A DNA stretch of 64,000 bases, taken from Ophiura sarsii. Its lineage: Eukaryota > Echinodermata > Ophiuroidea > Amphilepidida > Ophiuridae. The notes under the pieces were generated by a model. That model was not told the DNA's origin. It made no database searches and saw only the letters and a program-made list of their open reading frames with translations. The translations under genes and the position numbers were made by a program. The stretch covers positions 87,865,574 through 87,929,573 of the forward strand of contig CM069441.1 in the NCBI GenBank assembly GCA_035610835.1, in the 5' to 3' direction. Of the stretch, positions 11,401-22,397 are shown in pieces. Within the stretch, counting starts at the first letter, position 1, and every line of letters starts with the position of its first letter.

Positions 11401-14400
11401 ATTCGTCACCAAAAATGCAACGCCACCACCCTTTTTGGGTGGTGAGTTCAAAACACATGGCCTTATACATCCAATGAATGCAACGTCTAAGGAACTGGAC
11501 TCGGTGGCATACCCATGGGGGGGGGGGGGGGGGGGCGGTGATTTTGCGATTTCTACCATGCGATTTTTTCCGCCGTTTTTGAGGACAACATAATCGCTTG
11601 TTAGATAAAAATTGTTAGAGGCTTGCAAATATTATGATATGGTATCCATATAATATGTATAAGCTTATTAAGCTTACTTGTGTATTTACTAAATACATAT
11701 TTTACACATGCCAGCCCTCTGCTTAGTGCAATATTCTATCCATAGATCTACTATAGACATTCACAATTCACATAATAATGCCAAATACCTTATAAAGAAA
11801 TCAAAATATCCACTGCTCCCACACCATAACTGCACTACACATGCAGCTAGCCAGAAAACAGCAAATTTGAATTTGTCAGTTGGTGATGATCATGTGATCT
11901 TTAAGGTTAAAGGTCAAGGCCTGGTAAGATTGCTTATGGAGGATTGCTAGCGCAGAGTTGAGTTGATTGCCTATTGTTTTAGGTAAAGTGATGGCTTAGT
12001 GTGATTGCTTAATAGTGTGATTGCTTGCAGTAAAAGTGATTGCTAAAATGATGCCTTAATTTTGTAGGATTGTTCACATGATTCTTAATTTGCTGTATGA
12101 TAGCCTATTGTTAACAGGATTCCTTATAAAGCAATGATTGCTAACAGGATTTCTTAAACAACAATGATTTTTAACAGGATGGCTTAAAAGATTATGATTG
12201 TTAGCCGATTGCTTGTTGATTGCTTGTTGATTGCCTATTAAGCAATCTTCTTGGTAAGGGATATTATCACATTTTCTAGATTGTCACCCTCTCGTCCAAT
12301 ATTTCCAAAGTATTGTAGTTTGTTGCGCATGATCTTAATGTATACAAAAATGTTTGGTTCCCAATCTGGCTTCTGACAAATTCATTGGTCTTATGCTCTT
12401 TCCATGATATTCCTAACATCTTGCGCCAACACCACATTTCAAAAGCTGATATCTTCTTAGAATCCGCTATTCTGACTGACCATGTGTCAAGTATTTTAGT
12501 TTCAGCTTAAAGTGTGTCACCCCAAATCAAGTCTTTATTGAAATCTCAAGACATGGTGTTTACAGTTTAACAGATCCTTTCATGAGAGTCATATTTGTCA
12601 ACCAAAAATACAATAAAGAATAAAAAATGATATACTATCAACACAATAAGTAACTGACCAGGTAATTAATGTGCTGATAACTCTAAAAGTATAACTTCTA
12701 CATTAACCTATTAAATTATAAATAGGAATTTCCCCTCTTTAATTCGAGATATTGCATGCTAGGAATGGTTGATTATTGAGGAAGTTGCAATCCCAATTGT
12801 ATTTTCATTTTCACATTTTTCTTTTCAACGCGGAGAGAGTATAGTAAAAGCATGTGTGCCATATTGATCAACCTTAACAATGTGGCCAGCCGACTATCCA
12901 ACAACCTGGGCATCAACCGCAGTGAATTAGTATTATTACACCTCATAAATTATGATCGGGGCAATAGGGCACACTATTTTACTACCACTACAGTAATAAT
13001 AAATTGCCCGTCTGAGTCTGCGTGTAGAAAAGCCAAATGCGAAAATGAAAATCGTACTTAACATTACATTTGGGATTGTAACTTCCTTAATAATCAACCA
13101 TTCTTAACGAGCAATATCTCATATTAAAGAAGAGACATTTCTTGAACACTTTATAATTTAATATGTTTATGTAGGAGTTATACTTTTAATCAGCACATTA
13201 ATTACCTGTTCATTACCGGTACTTATTGTGTTGACAATCAGCGTGTTTTTACTGAAGAAAAAAAGCAGGCATATGACTGCTAACGGATTAAAATCCCCCA
13301 GTAAAAACACACCACCACCGGCATTTGCCCGCTCATACCGGTTTATTTCTCCTGGATTTTAGATGCCTTTTATCCTTCGAAACCAAGGATAATAGCGGTT
13401 GAAACCGGTTAGGAAAAGCAGTCTTTCGTCAGTATAAGCACGCACGGTTCCTGCTCAGCGCGTTTGCCGGTGGAAAAGCGGAAGTGGGCACACGATGCAC
13501 GATCACCTGACAATTAAATGCAAACAGATGTGTATGACCTTTCGCTGGCATTTATTATAATGAGGTCAGCGGCAGCAGGCAAGTTTGTTTATCGAACTGC
13601 AATAAAAACACGTCTCTCACACGAGCAACCGGCTTTTATCCTGCTTTTTATAAGACGGATAAAAGCCGGTTTGCTTAATAAAAACACGCTGTATGTAAAG
13701 AAGAGAGAATTGGTCATTTGGGTTGGTATAGTTTTTCTGAGGTTAAAATAAAGACTCCAGTTTTTGTTTTTTCTTCCTGTTTATATTAACATATTACAAA
13801 TTATATAAATACTAAAATAATTGAATGGGATGAACACTTTTGGTTGGTCCGTTTCATGTTAATGTAATATTTTTTATCGGGACTACAATCAACCTTTGTA
13901 CTTACGGTATCGAATATATTGTTCTTCAATTGGTTTGGTTTCCAATATATCTGTACATGCTTCATTGTTGTCTATGATACTGTTACCATTTGGTATGTAT
14001 GTTAGAGACCAGGAGTTCTCATCTTGACCTTCGACCGTAAGGGTTGCCTTAACCTTACTCTCACTCCAGAAAGTAATGCACCCTGGAATGAATCATAGTA
14101 ACAACAAATGTTATATTTTAGGCCAAGAAAAAAGGGTCTGTCTCAAATAGCTGCGTGCATAAATATGTGGAGTCACTTTTGACGAATAACCCTATGCGAT
14201 GAGCCCAATTATGCTTAAAAAGCACATAGGCTAGCATAGCTATTTTCCTAAATGTATGGGAGACAGACCTTTTTCATTTTTATTATGATTTGAAATGAGT
14301 CCATCCTCTCATCTGCTAGTTGCACAAACTGCTATTTTGTAATAAAACAGTTAACGATTGTCTTTAAGATATCATTGTTTCAAGGTGTTAATGCCTGAAA

Positions 14401-17400
14401 TTAAGTATGGCTATAATGATATTAAAATTATTTTTCAAAAAATTCAAAAATCTGATGCACTCTTGAAAAAAAATCTCATATTCCCAGATCAGGTACGTAT
14501 AGAAGCCACATTAATAAAACAAAACAGCAATTTTCTGCAAAGAAATCCACAAACATGGTTGCAGAAATTATGAAATCTAAAAAAATTTGATACCATTTTA
14601 ATTGACACAATTGACACAAACCTACCTGATTGTGGCATAGTGCAGCTATAGGGGTAATCATCCATTTCATCAGTTGTGATTGCCACTGTTGTAGTAGGAG
14701 TGTCATTATCTGAAACTGGACCATCATTGGCTGTGCTTGCCACTGTTGTAGTAGGAGTGTAATTATCTGAAACTGGACTACATTGAGCTACATTATCTTC
14801 AGGTGGATCCTTTGATGTAAAAAGAGATAAATACCATATTTAGATATTAAAGGGGCATGAAGAGATATGTTGGAGGATGCGCCCTAAATTATGATATAAT
14901 TTTTTTTCTCGAGGCGCCCTGTGTATAATTCTTAGGATCCTAAGTAAATTCAAGAAGTGGGAAAGCACAGGCAATTCCTTTAGCACATTTTGACACCTCA
15001 TTTGTCACAATAACACCAATATTGATGAAGCAGTGGCCATTTGAATGACAAATGATGCAGTTTTCATTTTTGTATTTTAACACTATACCTATGAAAAGAG
15101 CGTTAACAAAACAGTAAATCTAAAGTGTACCTCTTCTTTCTCTCTCTCCATGAAAAGACAATCATAATCCGAACATCTCACATCATCAATTGTTTCCAAC
15201 ACCTGTTTCTACTGGTGTAAGGCTCATCCTTTACAATGAACAATATCATCCATGATATTTGTAAGCCAACACATCTCCGTGCAACCTTCCTTGTAACTCC
15301 AAATCGAAGAGCAACTTCAGTTACAGAAATTCCAGACACTTTTCAGGGCGAGTATGAAGTGGTACACTTTAGATTTACTGTTTTGTTTACTTCTTTTCAT
15401 GGGTATAGGGGTTATATGCATTTTAATTTAAAAAATGATGCAGTTTCCATTGTTAAATTTAACCCTATACCCATGAAAAGAGTGTAAACAAAACAGTATG
15501 TGTACCGCTTGTTTCTCTCAATGAAAAGTTTCCTGAGTTTCTGTAACTAAAGATGCTCATCGATTTGGAGTTAGAAGGAAGGTTGCACGGAAATGGAGAG
15601 ACAAGTGTTGGCTTACAAACATCATAAATGACCCTGAACATCTACCTTTAATCTAAAAAGGCACTTAAAATTGATCTGATAGAACCTCTCAACCATGAAG
15701 TTTAAGGACTTTTACCAAATTGTCAATAGAATGGATGGCACTTTGAAATTAGCCTTACATAGAGCTATAGTTTTAAAACACCTTTTTACTTAAAATGGAC
15801 TAAATGTTGTTGGCGAGGGGTTTTTCTTCAACATTTATTTGTGTTTTACCAATTAAAAGGAGAAATATGTATCATGGGTCTCAAATAAAAAGAAAACTCT
15901 CATAATATCATAATCATACACTTGCGATTCAATTTTACACAGTGAAAATTATCCAAAATGCTTGAAAATCTTGAAAAGTATCCAAAATAACTTTTAATGT
16001 GAATAGAAACTACCATTCAGACCTGGAAATAGCACCGCCCATCTGCCCATAGCGGGTAACTATTGCGTCGGGCGGGTGAAGATACAACAGAACCTGGCCA
16101 ACGCGGAATCCGCTACAGCAGCTAACTACATTACCTGTGGCAACTGAGGATGAGATCAGCAAAATCCTGTCTGATTCACCTACAAAATCATGTGAACTGG
16201 ATCCCATCCCCACATCTTTGCTTAAGAAATGTGCAGATGTAATAGTGCCTGTGCATGTGATAACAAAAATTGTTAACAAATCGCTTCACTCGGGTGTTTT
16301 CCCAGATATTCTGAAGAATTCACATATTCGCCCACTCCTGAAAAAACAGAACCTGGATCCAAATATTAAAGAATTTTCGTCCAGTATCCAACATGTCTTT
16401 CTTGGGAAAAACTCTTGAACGAGTTGTTTTAGCGCGTTTCTGCCTTTTATTTAACGATACAACCTACATGAAATCAACCAGTCTGCATACCGTGCATTCC
16501 ACAGCACAGAGACAGCACTACTCAAAGTACAGAGTGATATATTACAAGATGTGGACAGTGGTAAGATAACCCTACTTGTGCTGCTTGATCTATCTGCTGC
16601 ATTTGACACTATTGACTATGAAAAGCTGCTGACCTGTTTGCAAAACACTATTGGTGTTGATGGTGTTGCACTTGACTGGTTCAAGTCCTATTTTACTGGT
16701 AGCCGTGTGTATTAATAATGCCATCTCTGATGCTGCTTCCCTTGACTATGGTTTACTACAAGGATCATGCATTGGACCAGCTCTGTTTCCCATATATACT
16801 AGACCTCTTGGAAACATTACACGCAATCATAAGCTACCATATCACCTTTATGCAGATGAAACACAAATATACAAGTCTGTCAAACCCATACAAGCCGATG
16901 TCGATGAAGCAATTAAGAAAATGGAGAGCTGTATTGATGAAATACGCGCTTGGATGAATGCCAACTTTCTTAAACTAAATCATTCCAAAACTGAATTTAT
17001 TATCATTGCTTCTAATTACCAAAAGGCCAAAGTCAACATTCCTTCCATAAGAGTTGGCTCGGAAAATATTGTACCTTCTCTAGACGTCCGCAACCTTGGA
17101 GTGATGTTTGACAGCGCATTAACAATGGAGAAACAAGTGTCTACTGTGTCAAGGGGTGTATGTGCGTCAATAAGGAACATTGGACGTGTCCGTAAACATC
17201 TTACATGTGATGATGCAGCGAAAACCATTGTAAATGCTCTCATAATTTCTAGGATTGACTCTTGCAACTCTCTCTTATTTGGTATTTCTGATTTTTTTAT
17301 TATCTCGACTTCAACGGTTACAAAATATGGCAGCTAGACTAATCACACTTACTCGGAAATTTGACCACATCTCCCCTGTCTTAGCTGATTTACATTGGCT

Positions 17401-19058
17401 ACCTGTTGAGCAACGCATTGTCTTCAAATACTCTTTACTCATCTACAAAATACAACTTCGTAAAGTACCCGTATATCGTGCTGACTCTGTTCAACCATAC
17501 ACTCCTCAGCGTGCTCTTCGTTCGTCAGAGCAAGGTCTCTTAAAATTAAATCGTACAAAAACGCAGTGGGGCAACAGAGCCTTTGGGATTGCAGCGGCAA
17601 GAATATGGAACAATTTACCTGCTGTCATCCGAATAAACAGCAATATAAACAGTTTCAAAAAGGACTTAAAAACCCACTTATTTAAAGTGGCTTTTACTCA
17701 TTAATCTTTTTGTGGTCATCTGATATGTTTTGTGCTCTATTGACTGTATAACTTGTTTGTAAATGCATAAGCGCCATGTTCTACCGGCGCTTTATAAGTT
17801 TTCATTATTATTATTTAACTGGCAGGTAATGTTTTTCAAACTCACGGTGCTGATTTACATTGGCTACTTGTTGAGCAACGCATTGTCTTCAAATACTCTT
17901 TACTCATCTACAAAATACGTACAGTTATCTTCGACATCTCTCGAGTCCGATGAATCTGCGTCGTGGTCTGAATCCTCAAATAATTTGATGATAACTTGGG
18001 GAATGACAATATCACAGAGGTGATCTTTTTCCCAGTACGAATTTTCAATTTCCTGACGTGCCTACACATATGTTTCCAGTCTGACTGGACACTTTTCCCA
18101 ATGCCTTATCGAATACATTTTAAATGTCATTGATGCTGAAAGTTTTGTTGTGTTTTGCAACATTATGTTTAATTTCAATCACCTAAAACATTGAATTTAG
18201 TAAACCTACATGATTACATATGCCAAGGGAATCACTTAAGTGCCTGTTTCCATAAGTAACACACTAAAATATATATTTGGCCTAATACTCACCTGTTAAA
18301 GTAACCATGAAGTAACATTATTATTATGAGTATTTTGAGCTTTTATCTTTCATAAAGACGTATTGATCATTGATTACTCTAGCGCAATATTTAAGGAGAT
18401 TAAACTGGGTATTAACATGGCAAATAACAATTTACAACCAGTACATCCCCATCAAATCCACCTTGCACCTCCGCCAATATGCATAGGTAACACATTTGCT
18501 GAAACCGATTATAGTCTCAGCCACAATCTGCATTTTTACAATTTTAGATAATTACCTTTGATATCACTCTGTAGTAGCTGAACTGATCACTGGTCACCAG
18601 ATGACACGGGAACATGCCCTCATTGGCATCATTCAGTTGACAATCCGACGTCATGTCCCCATAGTTAAACGACAAACATTCCGGGTTGACGGCACATAAC
18701 AGCGCACAATGGACGACACCGCGTACATCTGTTACAGGGTGCGTAAAAAAAGTGTACTCAAAGTAAAATAATTATTAAAAATATTTGTTATCAGAATATG
18801 AAGGCAACCAATGCATGCGGCAATAGATGCATGTATTCATTATTATCACTCATCAGCAAAAAGAATAATGACATTTCATGGTAACTTTTACCAGATTGGT
18901 AAAGTTACTTGAAACCGAACACAAATTGAATATTTTACTCAATGACAAGTGGATTCATGTATGGTACACAATAGCTAACTAATAAAGACAAATCGAACAT
19001 TTTCAGTTATTTTTTCAAGCATTAAAGTAAATCTCTGCCATGGAACTTAAGCGCTCAG

Positions 19059-19090
<32 letters not shown>

Positions 19091-20444
19091 CGGCATTTAT
19101 AATGCGCCTTTGCCAAAGGATACAAAGCGCAACGACAAAAACAAAAACAATACAAACAAGGGAAAGAGCAGAACTTAGGAGAAAAGGTGTGTTTTAAGAA
19201 GGGATTTGAACCCTGTGACTGTAGGAGCAGCCACTGAAAAAGCCCTATCCCCGGCACACTTGTAAGTCTTAGGAACCCTAAGGTTCAGGCCGTGGTCCGA
19301 TCTTGTTGTAACAGAGCCATCACGGGGTCTCTTTACAATGAGGCACTCATCGATATACCGGGGACAGAGCACATTATTGATATACATACCAAATCTGTAA
19401 GTTTAAGTTTTTAAAAGTACAGCGTAAAGACAAAATCGGCTTAAGAAATAAACACAATTACATGTATGGACGTCGCCATATTGATCAAACCTATGACGAA
19501 AGATTTACAAGACGTCCACGTCTCTGTTTCATGTATTAATATATCGATTTATGCATTGAATTCCTGCGTGTTAGCGTCCAGCGACCCGGTGCTGATGAGG
19601 CGGTTTTAATTACGATGACATCACAATATTGAGTATTAATTGCTATCCCATCAGCACTTTCGACACGGACAACCGGGCACGAATTTCAAATAATCACAGG
19701 TTGGGATGTGCAGTTTAAATTGGTTTAATTGAAGATTATAGTTCTGTGTGCAATTAAAATGGTAAGAAATGGCACGAATTTCAAATAATTACAGGTTGGG
19801 GATGTGCCGTTTAAATTGGTTTAATTGAACATTATAGTTCTGTGTTCAATTAAAATGATCAATATACATTAGATAATTATTTCCAACTATATAATGCATA
19901 GTTTAATGAAAGGCATGGTATTCCTTTAAATGCGAAATAATGTCAACAAATTTGGCTTTTGTGATAGTCGGACTCAGTTCGGACTAGAGTGTGGACCGTT
20001 TTCATGAAATAGTGGAATTCAATAGATCTTATAAGAGAAAATGTCACTAATCTTGTTCGATATATAAAATGTTCACTTTTACACACAAGCATAAAATATG
20101 TTTACCACAACCAATTTCAACCAATTAAATTCTTTAGAAAGCTAATGAGATAACCTGTCTGCCTCAGTAAAAAATCTGTGAAATTTGTGCACAGATTTTA
20201 AGATATAATATCCCAAAGTTGAGTACACATATTTTTACTCACCCTGTATGCTCTTTATCTGATGGCCCTCCAATTGCTTGTCTTTGTAGAGTTCCATTCT
20301 CGTAGAACGCATCGCTGATGATATCGGTGAGCAGTGGTTATGGGTATATCTTATGGAGATTAGCAGACACGTAATAAGCAGAAGAAGAGAACAGTATCCT
20401 GACTGATGGGAAATAACCTGGTTTATAAATGCATACAATGACAT
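8090..20444 (-). CDS. Copy 1: secreted PAN/Apple-stalk-C-terminal domain protein, five exons
   Basis: The gene is assembled from exons 20444-20243, 18728-18556, 14809-14626, 14082-13906 and 8400-8090. They join in phases 1, 0, 1 and 1 at GT/AG sites to give 1047 nt, or 348 residues, with no internal stop. Residues 1 to about 36 contain a hydrophobic run (LLLLITCLLISI) and look like a signal peptide, or less likely a membrane anchor. Residues 38-125 match a PAN/Apple domain: cysteines 38, 75, 79, 85, 97 and 109 have the spacing expected of the 1-6, 2-5, 3-4 disulphide pattern, with ECLSFNYGD and CQLND core motifs. Residues 126-186 form a Ser/Thr/Asp-rich stalk with C135 as an unpaired hinge cysteine. 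Residues 181-348 hold six cysteines (181, 188, 229, 262, 276, 345) and an N-E-T glycosylation site; this domain is unrecognised. The exons and phases recur in two paralogues, which is the main evidence that they are real. Function is unknown; an extracellular binding or adhesion role is inference. Confidence 0.82.
8401..8589. other. Intron 4 of copy 1, acceptor-proximal part
   Basis: This intron sequence is shared with copies 2 and 3 (GGAAAGATTATATGGAATTA and onward). No other feature was seen. The rest of intron 4 (to 13905) is mostly transposon remnants listed separately. Confidence 0.6.
8590..8832 (-). mobile_element. LINE ORF2 C-terminal remnant (part A)
   Basis: On the minus strand the sequence reads EGRRPGRRKRGRPKLCW followed by IKEATG-like residues. 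This is the basic tail found after the reverse transcriptase in many RTE- or Jockey-type LINE proteins. The continuation (MWCWRKMLGISWKEHKTNEF) is at 12255-12495, separated by a 3.4-kb insertion. Parallel remnants lie at 26135-26350 and 56608-57480, always in intron 4, so the LINE was there before the gene duplication. Confidence 0.6.
8834..9830. repeat. Palindromic AAGCAATC/GATTGCTT satellite with higher-order period
   Basis: The array is built from short palindromic modules such as AAGCAATCGATTGCTTA and AAGGCATCATATTAA. A larger unit of roughly 240 bp, marked by CGGCCCGAAATATTTAAATG, repeats near 8937, 9180, 9443 and 9673. No coding capacity was found. Similar GATTGCTT modules reappear near 11930-12245, the other end of the insertion that splits the LINE. 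Confidence 0.8.
9831..12254. other. Interior and right arm of the 3.4-kb insertion in intron 4
   Basis: With the satellite this forms one block (about 8834-12254) absent from copies 2 and 3, where the LINE sequence is continuous or differently broken. It contains AACGTTTTAAAA-type repeats around 10100-10300, a GCC/ACC trinucleotide run near 11203-11245, a poly-G run at 11517-11535, and GATTGCTT modules at 11930-12245. No protein-coding gene was recognised; the small open frames here are low-complexity. Confidence 0.5.
12255..12495 (-). mobile_element. LINE ORF2 C-terminal remnant (part B)
   Basis: On the minus strand the frame reads SAFEMWCWRKMLGISWKEHK, then LRSCATN-like and EGDNLE-like residues, with frameshifts. 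This is the segment just upstream, in protein terms, of part A at 8590-8832. It is a degraded, non-functional LINE protein tail. Confidence 0.6.
12496..13238. other. Intron 4 sequence shared by the paralogues
   Basis: The sequence matches 26345-27470 and 59515-60190, with unit-specific insertions. It includes the empty site CACCCCAAATC for the hAT-like element found in copy 3 at 58595. Weak open frames here differ among the units and are not supported as genes. Confidence 0.6.
13239..13691. repeat. MITE with CAGCGTGTTTTTA ends
   Basis: The ends CAGCGTGTTTTTACT and AATAAAAACACGCTG are inverted, and the right flank begins TA. An internal hairpin pairs AACCGGCTTTTATCC with GGATAAAAGCCGGTT. Copy 3 has the empty site near 60185. 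Copy 2 carries a different element with CAGCGTGT ends at the same position (27474-28102). Confidence 0.7.
13906..14082 (-). CDS. Copy 1 exon 4 (N-terminal half of unknown domain)
   Basis: This is a 177-nt exon entered and left in phase 1, with acceptor TTCATTCCAG and donor GTAAGTACAA. It reads CITFWSESKVKATLTVEG, ENSWSLTYIPNG, ACTDILETKP and QYIRY. The same 177-nt length, phases and splice sites recur at 28319-28495 and 60521-60697. Confidence 0.85.
14083..14625. other. Intron 3 of copy 1
   Basis: It is closely matched by copy 2 (28496-29434, minus the hAT insertion) and copy 3 (60698-61303). It keeps the uninterrupted target TAAATATG near 14162 that is duplicated around the hAT element of copy 2. 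No gene was seen. Confidence 0.65.
14626..14809 (-). CDS. Copy 1 exon 3 (short Ser/Thr stalk)
   Basis: The exon is 184 nt, entered in phase 0 after AACATCAAAG and left in phase 1 at CAG/GTAGG. It encodes DPPEDNVAQCSPVSDN, then two versions of the SDNDTPTTTVAST unit, then TDEMDDYPYSCTMPQS. The two units contrast with about 21 in copy 2 and one short unit in copy 3. The Cys in VAQC sits between the two domains and could form an interchain disulphide. Confidence 0.85.
14850..15640. repeat. Truncated copy of the large foldback (see 61585-62730)
   Basis: After TTAA it starts AGGGGCATGAAGAGATATG. It then shares the order AGTGGGAAAG, CACCTCATTTGTCACAATA, TATACC(TC)ATGAAAAGAG and GTAAGCCAACAC with 61471-62360, including the return arm around GGATTTGGAGTTAGAAGGAA. 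The right arm is cut short near 15640. Confidence 0.7.
15641..16102. other. Intron 2 sequence shared among units, with partial hAT-like element
   Basis: The sequence matches 40255-40780 and 63120-63640. From about 16019 it contains the left part of a CAGNCCTGGAAATAG-type element (compare 40680-40897 and 63548-63767). A LINE inserted into that element at about 16103. Confidence 0.65.
16103..17816 (+). mobile_element. CR1/L2-like LINE, 5'-truncated and dead
   Basis: The reverse transcriptase is spread over several frames: 16137-16418 (EDEISKILSDSPTKSCELDP), about 16430-16690 (STETALL and LLDLSAAFDTIDYEKLL), 16651-17337 (YGLLQGSCIGPALFPIY, LPYHLYADETQIY, LKLNHSKTEFI) and 17255-17704 (LQNMAARLITL, DLHWLPVEQRI, WNNLPAVIR, FKKDLKTHLFK). 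The catalytic YADD is YADE, and frames shift at about 16420, 16700 and 17300. No endonuclease is present. The 3' UTR ends with a GGCGC hairpin, TTTATAAG and an ATT run. The element interrupts CCAAC/TGGCAGG, which is intact in units 2 and 3. Confidence 0.88.
17849..17918 (+). repeat. 70-bp second copy of LINE sequence
   Basis: These 70 bases (GCTGATTTACATTGGCTAC and onward) repeat 17384-17453 almost exactly, 30 bp past the end of the LINE. They then join unrelated sequence at GTACAGTTATC. This suggests a template jump, a second truncated insertion or a capture event. Confidence 0.8.
17919..18510. other. Unit-1-specific intron sequence, possible coding remnant
   Basis: This stretch replaces what units 2 and 3 have at the same place. 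On the minus strand about 18050-17925 reads YWEKDHLCDIVIPQVIIKLF followed by EDSDHDADSSDSRDVEDNC. That is an acidic open segment resembling a fragment of an unidentified gene or transposase, with stops upstream. I do not recognise it. Confidence 0.35.
18556..18728 (-). CDS. Copy 1 exon 2 (PAN/Apple core)
   Basis: The exon is 173 nt, with acceptor CACCCTGTAACAG and donor AAAG/GTAAT. It is entered in phase 1 and left in phase 0. It reads VRGVVHCALLCAVNPECLSF, NYGDMTSDCQLNDANEGMF and PCHLVTSDQFSYYRVISK. The C-x3-C-x5-C start, SFNY and CQLN motifs are characteristic of PAN/Apple domains, which bind proteins or carbohydrates in secreted animal proteins. Confidence 0.88.
18729..20242. other. Intron 1 of copy 1
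   Basis: The sequence is alignable with 41707-42801 of copy 2. It contains the LINE tail at 19050-19391 and an AAT microsatellite, plus a local duplication of the GCACGAATTTCAAATAATTA segment (about 19680 and 19770). No gene was seen. Confidence 0.6.
19050..19391 (-). mobile_element. CR1/L2-like LINE 3' fragment with ATT tail
   Basis: On the minus strand, PRYIDECLIVKRPRDGSVTT, LNLRVPKTYKCAGDRAFSVA and FKSLLKTHLFS are the usual C-terminal residues of these LINE proteins. The segment expected between AAP and FKSLLKTHLF is deleted. A GCGCTTTGTATCC to GCGCATTATAAATGCCG tail and an ATT microsatellite follow. The paralogous intron in copy 2 (about 42010-42045) lacks it. Confidence 0.8.
20243..20444 (-). 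CDS. Copy 1 exon 1 (signal peptide and start of Apple domain)
   Basis: The first ATG in frame is at 20444-20442, and the exon ends CATACAGG/GTGAGT in phase 1 after 67 codons. It encodes MSLYAFINQVISHQSGYCSL, then the hydrophobic run, then RYTHNHCSPISS and LEGHQIKSIQ. The last part is the LxGHxI strand that begins PAN domains. The upstream in-frame codon is GTG, so this ATG is the preferred start. Confidence 0.8.
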
Positions 20445-20508
20445 TTTCACCGGCACCTTGAAGAACTAGCTAAGGTGAAAACTTTAACAATATTTGTTTA
20501 AGGATCAC

Positions 20509-20518
20509 TATATATATA
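20509..20518 (-). promoter_or_regulatory. Candidate TATA box of copy 1
   Basis: TATATATAG on the minus strand lies about 65 bp before the ATG, a plausible distance for a short 5' UTR. In copy 2 the corresponding bases read GATATAG. Support is positional only. Confidence 0.35.
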
Positions 20519-22197
20519 CATCTAATAGTACCATCCATGCATGGAAACACGTCTTGTCAAGTCCATTCTACGATTTAAAATATAGTGGACAAACTTGAAT
20601 ATGAAGGTCGATGACTGTGTTTAATTTCAAATAATATTTGTGATTACCATGTTTTAGATAAGGAGAATGGTATATAATCTATTATTTTAATGGATATATT
20701 CACTGAAGCAGAGAAACCATATGGAATCATATCTCAAATTCAGATAATTGAAATGAAGAAAACGTTTTAATAAGGTATTTTGATCATTACGATGTCGCCA
20801 CTAAATTGTCTACAAAATATTCACCATGGCGACGATCAAACGTAAGTAAGAAAAATATAAAGGACAGTTAAATTTATGGTGAAAGGCCAAGATGACCAAA
20901 TTGAAATGACCTTAGAAGACTTTTATATTTTTTTCACGTCAACATATTTTGATATAAAAATTTTTTCACGTCAACATATTTTGATATAAAAAAAAAGCCC
21001 ATGTTTTTCTCATTATTTCTGTAAAATTTTAGGCGCAAGATATGTTCCATTTAGACCTTACAGGCCAAAATGCAGTGAATTACCGTCAACAAAGGTGAAT
21101 ATTACCTGCATGTGGAATATATGACTATTTTATAAGGATGACGCTTCATGTACAATAGAAAACATCAAGTTGAAAATCGGACCAGGAATCGAAGCACCTA
21201 CCTTTAAACCTGAGAATGATCGTAATACAACAGTTACATTTTTACTGTATGAAACTTACATAAATATCACTCAACTGTTACCATTATTGGGATGTCCGGG
21301 TTTGAGGTGGATAGCAGTATCATTTATGAGTTGTGACTGCACAAAAACATGCATAACCCGGGGCATGCAGTTTTGGGAATGACCATTATCTGCTGTTTAT
21401 AACAAGATTTGTTATGGTACAAGATGGGGTATTACGGATTCACTAATTTTCCAATCCAAGTTGGACACGGCTGCTGCATGCCAAGGAGACAAAAAACGAT
21501 CAGCTCTGTTTTTGCATCATTAGCTTCAACTTATTAGCAAGCATCTATGATCTTAATTCTGCGATGCATTCGGTAAGCCTATAGACTTTGCAGCCGCCTT
21601 GTCCTCCTCAGACTAAGGATCAAATGTACAATTAAATGTGCTTATAACTCTAAAGTTTTTGAAAACCCCAACAGAGGGGGGTCAAAAAAGTTTAAAACAC
21701 TTATTAGTTTCCAAAATTTTCTGGGGGCTTCGCCCCCAAACCCCTGCTTTACTTGTATGCACATTATTTATGGAACGTTCATAAATCAACGTCAAAATAG
21801 CTAATTTGTTGGCGCTCTACGCGCGCAGGTGTCTACGGCCCTATTTTCATGTACTAGCCCAGCTAAAAAAGAATGAAGCAAATTCATGTCAATAGCAAAA
21901 ACATATTTAAAGCCAGGATATAATTGGAGGGAGCATCCTAATTAGTTTCAAAAACAGAGATCCGTGCAAAACTATGTGAAGTTATTCATCCCGTAGCTAA
22001 AAAGGAACCACATCTTTTCAAAATGAGTCCCTCTTGTGAACAAAATATAGCTGGTATTCTATTTGTACATGATTTCACATGCCAAATAAATCTGACAAAA
22101 GGCCAGTTTATATAATTTATGTTGCTATCTATAATTCTTCCAAAGTCTAAAAATATGTAAGACATGGTTTTATTAGGAGTACATGCAGCATTTATTA
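20519..22197. other. Upstream region of copy 1 and start of unit 2 flank
   Basis: The region 20520-20900 is alignable with 43040-43440, and 21240-21380 (ATAAATATCACTCAACTGTT) with 45630-45745, so the 5' flank was duplicated too. Near 21600-21900 there is a degraded repeat with GGGGGCTTCGCCCCC and CTACGCGCGCA. The 3' flank shared with unit 1 begins near 21985. No gene was recognised. Confidence 0.5.
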
Positions 22198-22397
22198 CTG
22201 TAAAACCACTTCATTTCGCGAGGTATAATTTCTTGAGGACCTCAAATTCGCAAAAATAAATCCCTGCAAATTAAACCATGGTAAAAGCTTAACATTGAAG
22301 TCAAATTTTGGAATCGCAAAATTAAATCCTCGCGCAAAAATGTTGGCTTTTGGTAATTCGCAAATTGAAGTACCCGCAAATTTTAAGTGTTTTACAG
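22198..22397. repeat. TA-flanked MITE, CTGTAAAACC family (unit 2 copy)
   Basis: This is the orthologous position to 7530-7729, with TA at both ends and only a few substitutions. It was therefore present before the duplication. Confidence 0.75.

Noticed and set aside
16718..17267. Overlapping frames at 16718-16957 (+) and 17016-17267 (-)
   Set aside because: Shadows of the LINE reverse transcriptase in other frames.
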